Shown: piece after piece, positions 34,560-46,500 of the stretch
How the letters are laid out: each line of letters opens with the position of its first letter
Numbering within the stretch: position 1 is the stretch's first letter
Assembly: GCF_932526225.1 (NCBI RefSeq)
Contig: NC_064047.1
Coordinates: forward strand, 1,366,001 to 1,426,000
DNA length: 60,000 nt
Source: Nematostella vectensis
Lineage: Eukaryota > Cnidaria > Anthozoa > Actiniaria > Edwardsiidae
Direction of reading: 5' to 3'
Notes under the pieces: model-generated
What the model was told of the DNA's origin: nothing
The model's database searches: none
The model's input: the letters and a program-made list of their open reading frames with translations, nothing else
Program-made: the position numbers and the translations under genes

Positions 34560-37500
34560 ATGAGACATGATGTAACCTCAGTCATGTCTAGCAATAGACA
34601 AGGACGAGAGAGGCGAAAATCGCCCGCAAGAGAGCCCAGTCCTGTAACAAACGCCGGCTGTTTGCCTCCGAGTGTAGTTCATGTCTCCAGAGAAGAGCTC
34701 AAGCGATTTCTTAAGTGTAAAAGAGTTGGGAATTATCTCTTAGGAAAGACCATCGGAGAGGGATCATTTGCCAAAGTAAAACAAGGATTCCATGTGCTCA
34801 CGGGAGAAAAGGTCGGTGGAATAATTATCGCTGGGGAAGCTGAGGTTTCCGTCCTTATAACCTAAACATAGCGCGGCTTAACTGAAAAATCACTTAACCG
34901 CAACACTCACGCTATTATGTTTTTACACTGATTTATACCACCGAAACCAGGGCAAAAATTCTTAGCATGAATTTATTGACTTTTCACGGCGTGCTCTGAT
35001 TAAATCTTTTATGAATTCCTATAGATACCCAGTCACAATAAACCTATGTATAAACCTCGAATACTCGGATCGCGCAGCTGAATAAATCTCTCATATAAAC
35101 TATCTCTACAATGTTGGCACTAGGCTTGATAAGTTTTGTTTTTAAGACTTGCATTTCAATTCCCACATTAGCTACGTATGACTGCGTGGCCGTTTCACTG
35201 TTTATTGGTTTTGTTTAGAATATTAAATGCAATAAGGACCATTCGTAGTTTGAATACCTGACATGTTTCGGATATTGTTTTGCTATAGAAACCTCCCGCC
35301 TACAAATTCTCTTCACTCTTGTCCTAAAGATTATAATTTTTGTCATTTAAATAAGCTTGTTGTCTTCTCATTTTAGCTCACTCTATCCTTTTCTCCTTGG
35401 AGCTATCATTCATGTTTTTTGACTGCGATAAAATATTTAATGAGGGTTTTAGAAATGGTGTATGTTCCATATAAAGGTGATTTTGTTTTCAATCTATCAG
35501 CGATAATAGGGAATGGTAGTTTTCTTAGCCAAACTCATTAAAATAACACTCTATACTTGTTTATAAAGGTCATTTGACGTTAGAGAAAAATCAATTTGTA
35601 AACACGAAGGTCGTGGGATCAAGGCGTTTTAACTTAAGTTGTAGTACCTCGCACTGTGTCAGTGTTTGTGGCGTTGTGAGTCCCAGGACTTCACTAATTA
35701 GCTTATGATTTGAATTCACAGAAGCTTCACAGAAGCTAAAAATAGTATTTATTATTTGCAAGACCAAGATATCAAACAGAAGATTACTTCTATTGTTATC
35801 GAATTAGAAAGAGTTTTCAAACATATTTTTTTTTCTTTTTTTGTGTCTCGATTTTCTTCATTGTCTCCAAATTAAAAGTTTAAAAACAAGGGGAAACTTA
35901 TAATGATGGTTTATAAAAGTTTAACTAGTTTGAACTAATAAACGTTTCTTAATATTTAAATATTTAAGCACTATTTTTTGCATTTTTTCTTTTTTGATGA
36001 CAATTCTGGCGATAATCAGCTGTTTAAATTTTTTAGCTCGTCTATTTTCGTCGTTTCCTTGTTATGTTACAAAATACACACACACACACACACAAAAACA
36101 ATGGAAGAAGAAATACAAAAATGCAGGTAAAGTTTCCATGGCTTTTATAACTTACATGATCAAAGTTCTTTTTTAATTGCAGACTTGAAATCCGTTTTGC
36201 AGTGTGAAATTTTTATACGGCCACTACGAGAATAAATGCAAAGGAAAGGAATATTTCGGCGTTAAACGAACCAAATCCACTAATAAAAACGGACCCTGGG
36301 GGTTTAAAGTCAGTCCCTCTGTATACAGATTCAAACAGATCTCCGACAATAGGCCTCACACGTAACTGAGCGCAGAGAGACTTAAATGGAAGTGAATTTA
36401 TTTTTTTTCCAAGGAAGCTTGGTAATGGATAACGGGGATTAAACGGATCTCAATAGACAATGCGCGATTCAGCCTCAGGGTTGTCTTCCTTTTACATTTT
36501 AGCTTCGTCGTAAGCCACTTATGCGCTCCCACCCATTGATGAAAGGAGTTCTCCTTCAGTATTTGAAATTGATCCGTAAAATAGGTCATAAGGTCTTTGA
36601 CATTTGGCTCGTGCCAGACCACAGGGTAAGATATTTTTTCCGGATGGTAGGAGGGGGTAGGGGGTTACGTTTTATGGTATTTATTTTTTTTCGATAAAAT
36701 TGCGACGAAAGCGCGCCACAGGAATCCCATTCGAAAATCAAACATATTCCAATAAGTTCGAGTGAGAGCCATACCAGGCTATGAGTATCTCAATATTCTG
36801 ATTCCCGCAGCGCCTGATATGCGGCCTTGAAATACACCGACCTTGAAATGCAGGATATAAGGTTTTGTGATTCAGGAATCTTTCCGTGTAAAACAAGCAG
36901 ATTATTAGCCTCCACCCAGGCCTCTAAAGGCTACACGACCGCCTTTTGTATGACTTCAAGTGTTCGCCATTTTGAATCCGAATGAGTAGAGCTGACCGAG
37001 AAAAGCCTTGTGATGAGGCTAACAAGTGTCAGCTATGCTATGAATTATGGTAGTATGAAGATGAGGCTTCCATTGCGTCTTTCCGATAATCGGAGTTTTC
37101 AGCTTTATCGCTTCTGATTACTGCGCCTTTCAAAAGTCTTTCCGAAATCTACTTATTCACCTACTGGTTTCCGTCTTTCAATTTTCTTGAAGTGTTTTCA
37201 TCAGCAAGCACTATGAAAACGGTTTAATTTTTACAAGCGCATTCTGAGCCTCGACATTCTTATCATGTTTTCAGAATTTAAGGAAATTTCAAGCTGGGCA
37301 TTCTTGTGATAAAGGCTCTTAGATAAAAAAAAAGAGTGTATATTGTGCGAGCATTCTTTTTATATACTCTCGTGCGTTTCTAGAAGGGATTTCTACTTTT
37401 TTTTAGAACTACAAAAAGTTTAGAGTTGAGCGCTAAGCATTAATTAAACCATTTTTTGTCACATCCTCCTCGCCGTTGTCGTTGCGTAAGTTCCCTAAAG

Positions 37501-40500
37501 CCTACGACACACTGGGCGATTTTGTACGCTCGTATGAGCGAATTCCATCGCCAGCGAATTTGATCGCCAGTATCGGACAAATCAGACGCCTGACATGGCA
37601 GCAGATTGGCGGTTTTCAACCGGCGATTGAAATTCGCTCGTACGAGAGTAAAAAATCGCCTAGTGTGTCGTAGGATAACAAACAGCTCGCGAGTAACGTC
37701 TCGGTGTCAGTATTGTGCCCACGCTTTCAACACCCACTAACCAATAAAATGCGCAGAATTCTGCCAAACACTGTTCCCACATTGGGAGGAATTATTGACT
37801 CCTTAATCCTGACTCCAAGAGTGTCATTAGCGGACTTAGTAAACAGCTGTATCCGAAGCTCATTGTGATGTCGACATGCCTCATTAGTGCTAGCGCTATT
37901 ACATCTGTGCACGAAGTACAAATTGCGTTACTCTGATTTGTCTTATCTTTGTGTAAAAAGCCCTCCAGTTTTTGAAAGGTCCTCTTGTCTTTTACTTGGG
38001 TTTATCTGATCTCTTATCCGCGGTGCCCTGAGGCCAACATTCGAACAGCGTTTTATTGTATATGCATATTTTTTTTACAAGAACGTCAAATTTTCAGATG
38101 ATGCTGGGCCGTTTTTATTTGTAGAGTGTTTTTAGGATGGAAGATGTTTTCAAACTTTAGTGTTTATAAAAATATAATCCCCAATGAGTTAGAAAGGGAA
38201 TCACACAAATGATCAATTGCAATAATATTTGATGCTGTTATTATCAACACAATTCGATTTTATCATTTCGGGTCGGTACATATATATCTGGACTTTAAAT
38301 GAGAACCGTTTCATGTTCTATATAGTACATACTAAAACCTTATACTCTCTGTAAAGATAATCAATTACTCCCTACTCCATGTTCTAACCTCTCCCTTCTG
38401 TAGGTCGCTGTGAAGATGGTAGATTCTCCCCTACCACGTGTTCTAACCTCTCCCTTCTCTCGGTCTTTGTGAAGATAGTCGATTGCCCCCTACCCCATGT
38501 TCTAACCTCTCCCTTCTCTAGGTCGCTGTGAAGATGGAAGATTGTCCCCTCACCATGTTCTTACCTCTCCCTTCTCTAGGTCGCTGTGAAGATTATCGAT
38601 AAGAAACAAGCGCTTGAGGATCGATATGTCAGTAAGAATATGCGCCGCGAGGCCCGCATTCTGCAGATGGTCAGACACCCGCATATCATATCACTCCTGG
38701 AGGTCGTGGAGACAGAAAACAGGTAGAAATTGCTACTAGGCGGCGGTATTTGGTGTTTTCCAAAGTCTCAAAATCGCTACTAGGCTGATGTATTTGGTGT
38801 TTTCCAAAGTCTCATTGAATGCCATCATGTTTCTAGGTATTACCTTGTGTTTGAGCTGGCGGGGGGTGGTGATCTCATGGACTACATTTGTTACCGCAAG
38901 CGCTTAGGCGAGACGGAAGTACGCAAGTTTATCCGACAGATCATCTCGGCAGTCCAGTACCTTCACCAGGGCGGCATTATACACAGGTGAGCCAGCCCCC
39001 CCTGATAAAAGTATACAGCCCCACCCACCACTCTCTCAAAATTTCGTACCCCTTTTCCCTTGTTGTACAGTACCCACCCCGGTAGCTCATCTTGGCAGTC
39101 CACTTCCTACACCAGGGGCGCATGATACAGAAGTTTGCCCATCCCCCTTGTTTAAGAATATATAGCCTCATCCAACCCCTCTTCACAAGTATATACCTTC
39201 TCGCCGTAAACGTGCCTAGCGGGAAAACCCATTTATGTAGTGCGCTGCATGTTCCTATAAAGCATAAGCGAATTACATAAAAAGGGCATTCTTCTCTTGT
39301 GTGACATAAATCTTGTAGCCAAACCCGATAATAAACGTCCCGTGGGAATACTGCAATGGCATTGAATAAATCGCCTTTTTTGTTTTTTAGGGGCTGGTCA
39401 GAATTTTATAAGCCCTCTCCCCCCCACCCCCCCCCCCCCCCCCCCCCCCCCCTTCGGATAATTAGGTCCACATTTTTTTAGATTTCGCACTCCCACAAGA
39501 ATATAATTCCTCCCTTCCCCTCCCCTTTGCCGTTAAGGTTAAAGGATCGGAATAAGTGGCCGTCGGTGATGGGAAGGATTGTGGGTAGGAGGAAAAGGGA
39601 GTTAATGCGAAAACAAAGATGGTTCAGGATGTATTGTGGGATATAGACAAACGTATCTATCGCATTCTCGCAGAGACCTCAAGGTTGAAAACTTGCTGCT
39701 TGATGAGGAATACAACATCCGTATTATCGGTGAGTGCTCATGTTACCCAAAATGTTTGATTAATTTTCCGGTTATCTTTAACTATTCGGTGAGTGTTCGG
39801 GTTATCCAAAAACGTTCGATGATATTTTGGGTTATCTTTAACTTTTCGTTGTGTGTTCGGGTTATCCAAAAATGTTCGTTTGTTTTTTGATGGGTTATAT
39901 TTAACTATTCGATTAGTGTTCGGGTTATCAAAAAATCGATGAATGTTCGCGTTATCAAAAAAAAAGAAACGATGAATGTTCGGGTTATTCAAAATTTCTC
40001 GGTTAGTGTTCTGGTTATCAGGAAGTGTTGGTTGAGAAATGTCGGTTAATTTTCTGTAATGGATATTTTTTTGGATGGTGAAAAAGGTTTGGTGAGTATT
40101 CTGATTATCTCAGAATACTCATAAATGTTCGGCGAGTACTCGAAAAATCCGCGGATTTTGCTCGGATACTAATCAATTTACTTGCTCAGATTTCGGTCTA
40201 AGTAACACGGTAAGCGTGGCCAAGCCTGGGGACCTCTCTCCGATAAAGGACTACTGCAAGACACAGTGCGGCTCCCCTGCGTATGCGGCCCCCGAAATCC
40301 TAGGACATCAGCTATATGGGACCAAGGTGGACGTGTGGAGCATGTAAGTACGATGCTACAAACCCTGGTCCTCGCTTGGAAACAATGACGTTGTTTCCTC
40401 GACCTCGCCCCATTATCTGTTTCTATTACAGTATACGCCTATTTCAAATATGATTTCCCACAAGAATCGTGTCTTAAAGCCGCATTGTCACCAGTTTACT

Positions 40501-43500
40501 TTCGGAGGTCCGACGGAGACCTCAACCGTTAAAAGACAAAAGAATCTATTAGAATCCGAGATATTTAACAGGCCATCCGCTTCTAAATTATCGATCACAT
40601 CCTCAAAGAAACTTCCAATAGACACACTGCTTTCAATATTTTGAAATATTTTTCGCGTTTTTCGTTAAAAATCATCGGAGATTGTTACGTAATCGACCGG
40701 AAGTAAACTGGTGACAATGCGGCTTTAAGTTGCAGTTGTTTATGTATAAGGTAAAAACAGCTAAAACCGTGTCTCTCGCAGCCTCGTGTTGCATTGACAA
40801 GCTACAAATTTTTAGACCTGGATGACCGGTTTGTTTTTATTTTCCTTTTTTTTTTTTTTTTTTTTTGCTAAATCATTTAAAGTGCCCTTGTAGGCCTCAC
40901 CGTTGTCTCTGCTTCTATTTAATATTTGAAAGCCAGTAGCGGATCTACGGGGGGGGGTTAAGGAAGTTTAACCCCCCTTGGGCTGCCTTATTTTATTGTT
41001 TTCATTGTATCTTTTCATTCCAAAATCGTTACGAAGGTAAAATAATGACGAAAATATTTGTGCCCCCCCCTCCCCCACATCAGTCAATCTTGTTTTAAAA
41101 ACTGTCGTTTTTCTAGCTCGCTCGGTCATTTCCTTATAAGGCACTATATACCATATTTGGGAGTCCCGCTTTAATCATTTTTTCTCTTTTTTATCGCTCT
41201 AGAACTTTGTAAGTCGAAAATTTCCACGTAAACTTGCAGGAATTCGTGTTTACTACGATTTTGATGGCAGCCTAGTCCCTAACGTTTTAGAATATCACAG
41301 GTCTCCCGCATGCTCGCGATAGGCTATTTTAGACCATTTAGAAAAACGACAGCCATTGATTGATATGCTTGGCAAAAAGCTAGATCCGCCGCTGAAGGCG
41401 CACAATATGTTCCCGAAATAACCATCTAAAAACAAAGTTTATTACTTAATTTACCAAATTCAATCGAAAATATCGCATTGGCTTCCCCAAATCAGCCGAT
41501 GGAAATGGATGCTTTTTTACAGTTGGTATTTTGCTAGGACGACAAAATACTAGAAGTATGTATATGCTATGTACTTTGTCTGTTTGTGACAACGCTAATA
41601 AAACGCTGCCCATCTTTTCAGTGGAGTGAACATGTATGCCATGCTGACTGGTAAGCTTCCTTACACCGCGGAACCGTTCAACATCGTCACTCTATACAAT
41701 AAAATGGTGCGAGGAGAGATGAACGCCGTGCCGGACAGACTCTCGCCTAGTGAGTATAATGTTGGACTTATCGAGGGTCACTCTCGCCTAGTGAGTATAA
41801 TGTTGGACTTACCGAGGGTCACTCTTGCCTAGCGAGTATAATGTTGGACTTATCGAGGGTCACTCTCGCCTAGTGAGTATAATGTTGGACTTATCGAGGG
41901 CCAGGACTAATACTACTAAAAGTTTAGTAAGACCTGCATTATTAATAAATGGGTTTATTAAGGGAATCTACTCACTTTACAAGATGGTACGGAGAGAGAT
42001 GAATGCCGTGCAGGACAGACTCTCGCCCAGTGAGTAATGTTGGGCCAGGACGTCAGGAGCGACACTTTTTTTAATTATTGTAAGACCTGTATTACAAATA
42101 AATGGGTTTACTAAGGGCATCACACTTTACAACAAAATGGTGCGGGCAGAGATTAACGCTGTGCCTGACTGGCTCACTCCTAGTAAGTAATGTTGGACTT
42201 ATCTACTGAGTAATGTTTGACTTGTCGAATGTCAGAACTAATATCAGGGGCTGCGGAATGGTCCCCAATTTTTTGGGGGTGGGTTTGGGGGGCGAAGGCG
42301 GAAGTTGGTTTGTGATTTCAAGGTGGGAGGGGCTACTTGGGTTTGACATAGAGTACAGATAAAAATGATACAAACAGTTAAAAAATATATAATAGCGTTT
42401 TTTATCAAGCTATCAATTTATACATGTAACTCTTGTAACACATTTGTAACACATTTTTAACACATTTGTAACACATTTGTAACACATTTGTAACACATTT
42501 GTAACACACTTATAACACATTTGTAACACATTTGTAACACATTTGTAACACATTTATAACACATTTATAACACATTTGTAACACATTTATAACACATTTG
42601 TAACACATTTGTAACACACTTATAACACATTTGTAACACATTTATAACACATTTATACATGTAAAAAAACGCGCTTTAATATAAAAAAAGAAAAAGAAAA
42701 AACACGTCCACTACGACGTGCATTACAAATAAATGGATGTAGTGAGTGCGTCACGCTTATGCACGCACATTTAATTTGATTTTTATTTATTTTATAAGTT
42801 TGCAAAAAATCAACCTACTACACTAAAAAGAAAATAAAGATATGGATAATAACATATAACTTCAAACATAAGACCAAGCCATTCGCCTGGGGCTCAACTC
42901 TTTGCCGTGTTGGTTGGCTTGTTTAGCTCATGTCAATGAAATGGTTTGTTCTTCGCGTGAGCTCTCAAGGTGGCCACTTCGCACGCAAGACAAAAATTTG
43001 ACCGAATGGAGCATAGTGTTGTTGAATAATATTGCTAATCCATTCGCTTTCTTTTAAGGCTGTCGTGACTTGCTGATGCGTTTCCTGACCTTTGACCCTG
43101 ATGAGCGTATTTCATTGGATGAAGCGATAAATCACGTCTGGCTCAAGAAAGGTACATCATTTATGTTTTTGTCAGTCGCCATTTTGTCATCCTAGCAAAT
43201 ATACCAAGTAAGAGAAAGCATCCATTTCCATCGGCTGACATTAGAAATAAGGAATTGACCGAACTACAGTTCTATTAAACTACAGTCCTATTAAATTGAC
43301 CCTCCACCTTACCCCCCTCAAGAAATCCTGGATCCGCCCTTGCCCTTAGCTCGATTTCCAGCTCGTTTTTGTGAGCCCGCAGTAGGTGCCCCAATCATTA
43401 GAGGGGCACATGAGGCCTAGCGACGGCTCGAGTAGAGCCTACCCTTTGTCCACTCCCTGACATTGTATGTACGACCGTTTTGACAGGATACGAGGATGAC

Positions 43501-46500
43501 GAGTTAACGCCGGTTGTCTTCCCGAATCACCTGCGACTGATCTACCTGAATATGGACATCTTGAACCACATGGTCGAGAAGATGAACTTTACCGAAAAAG
43601 ATATCATCGACGGAGTTACTAACAACAAGTAAGCTAATGCGCAGGCGCTAGTTATTGGGGTAAGGGAGGCCTGAGCATCAATTCATGGGGATACAGCGAA
43701 AATAAAGAGCGAGCGAAGAGTATGAACGCTGAAAAATAATGAGAGGGGGAAAATCCGCTTGCCCGCACTCGTTGTATTTCCCAGATACGCCTCCTGAATT
43801 GGTCTACCGTGAACACAAACGTCGTCATTCCCGCCAGACTTCCAATCCTTCATTTCCATTCTTTGTGCGGCTAATCTCTTCGCTCGCTCTGTATTTCCCC
43901 GGAAACCCACGGAAACCCTTGCTACACAGGCTGGTAGGGAGGGGAATGCTTTGTGTGTTGGGCGGGAACTTAAGAATGTGGCGTGATTGGGCGCAATTGT
44001 TAGACAGCACAAGCGCTTTTATCCCATCCCGCTCTCCCAGGATCTCTTGATAATATTTTTTAAACGGCAATGTATGATTGACTCAATCATACAATTCCTT
44101 TGATAGGTCCAACTCCGCATCGTGTGTTTACCATCTCCTCAGCAAGAAACTACGGATGTATCTTTTACGACATCCACCGAAAAACTCCGTTCGATCTTCA
44201 CGGAGAGATAGGGCTAGACTCCGAGACGAGCCCGACGCCTCCACGAAGAAACTACGAATAGAAGAAACCCTTGGACCGCCAAGTGACGAGAGGCTCGCAA
44301 AGGTATCCCAAGCTGAGTCGACAGATTCTACGGATGACGATGCCCGCCGCAAACGGCTGTCGTGTAACCAGGACGGACCACTTCTTCGAGGTAAACTCCA
44401 TGTACACTAACAACTTTTAGTTGACAACTATATTTGTTGGCATCTACACTAGCAATTTTTAATGTCACAATTTTTAATTGTCGAGAAAAAGCAAACCTGC
44501 TAGCTTTTGAGCAACTATAGTTGCCACATAAAAATTGCCGACTTTGCTTCATCTACACTAGCAAATAAAAATTGTCACATAAAAATTGTCAACTAAAAAT
44601 TGGTGGTGTAGATGGGGCTTAAGTCAAGCCTTGGCCTCCTTCGTTTGTGTCAGAGCCAAAAACGAATCGAAGTTTTAGACGCGCTCGTTCTGAGAGTTAC
44701 AGCTTAATTCGTTATTGCGCGACCTCGGCGATTCCAAAATCCTTGTCTTGTTTGGGAATAGCTCGTCGTCAATTAAACTTTGGGGACGCGTCTTTATCCT
44801 CAACCGAATATGAAAATTTTGGTCGAAAGCAGTGTTCGATGGCCAGACATGACATTTATGATTACAAAATTAAACATGGGACTGACTGTAATTGTCAGTA
44901 TAAATACGCATTGATCTACAGCTTCCATTTTTTTTTTGTTACAATTAATAATAGCGAAGATTCGATTGAAACAAATGAATGCTGGCTCCGAAGTTACTAA
45001 ATTAAAAGTTCAGCAACAACTATAATGTGTATGTGCTTGTAGTCACAGTGAAATATTTCTGAAACTGATGTAATAATTGATGAAGTAGCTACATTTATAC
45101 TGTTGCGGGCCTATTTTTTTTTTGCTGACTCCTGACTGTTTGTTCCAGATTCAAATGTAAATCGTGAAGACAGCAGAGACCAATTGTCGGTCCCCATGTG
45201 CAGCCAAGTCCAGCGATCCGAGGCCTTCGAGAACGGCGGGAACTGCGAGGACCCTGAGGACCGTGAGGAGGACCGACCGTACAGTCGAAGGGACGCGGTG
45301 GTATTCGACATCAGTGAGCCGTGCAACGAGCGCAAGATCTCTTACGCCGCTTACACACAAGAGCAAGGAAATGACGAGAAATTTGAAGAAACTGAAATCA
45401 CGGTTCCAGTGATCTTGACGGATGATACGCGAGAGCCGTACATTGCCAATGGAGAGCAAGATAAGGAAAATGAGGTACTCGAAACGAAGGATGAGGTTCG
45501 ACGTGTTTGTGTACCAAGGGATATGCTAGGAAGGAATTGTAATGGTGAACAACGGCTGGAGGATACGGATTTTGAGCAAGGGCTAGAGAAAAAGGTACCT
45601 CAGCAAGGGTTGAAGAAAAAGGTACTTGAGCAAGGGCTGAAGGATAAGGTATTTGAACAAGGAATAGATGATAAGGCATTAAAACAAAGACTTGATTATA
45701 AGGCGCTTGAGCAACGGCTAGAGGATAAAGTATTTGAGCAAGGGCTAGAGGATAAGGTGCTTGTGCAAGGTCCAAATGATAATTTACTTGAGCAAGGAGT
45801 GGAAAAGGGTTTAGGGCGTGGTCAAGGGGATAATGTTTTAGCACAAAGACCAGAGGATGTGCTAGAGTTTGCGGTGACCTCACACGAGGAGACTACCATT
45901 AAGGCGGTTGAAATTAATAATAATGAAATCACGGAAGACGGCGAGGTCATTGTGCAGGCGATTCCGGTGTCTGTGGAAGTGCACGATGACTACAAATTCA
46001 ACGAACATATCAAGCAGGTCACAGAGGTGAATCACGCCAAAGGACTAAGTAAAAGCGAGGAGGTGGTGAACCCGCAAGGTCCCGAGATAATCACGGGTCG
46101 ATCCCGCAGCTGTTCCGGTCCCGTCACCTCCCACATTAGTACCACTGTGGTCTCGGTCCCACTCTCCCCAAAGCCCTTGCCGCTTGACCTTCCCAAGAAT
46201 GTGGTAAGTGGTGAGAAAGGGCGTTTCCCCGAGTAGCTCTCTGTGGCATAGGGTCTGTTTCCCACCCATTTCATCATTTATAAGCTAAGAGTCATTTAAA
46301 GGTGTTTTTACAATAACAAGCATCATCGACAACAAATAACAATAATGAATGTATTTATAAATGAACGAATATTACAACGTAATCCGCTCTAAGATCGACT
46401 ATAATACTGTTGCTCCTTCTAATAGTATTATTTGCCCCACCCTCATCTAACAGCCATAATCTTCCAGGATCGTCAAGTGTATTTTCTAGTCTAAATAACG

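Noticed and set aside
45398-45883. Minus-strand 161-codon frame opposite HUNK exon 10
   Set aside because: Antisense shadow of the in-frame 27-bp repeats; the plus strand joins in frame with the kinase.
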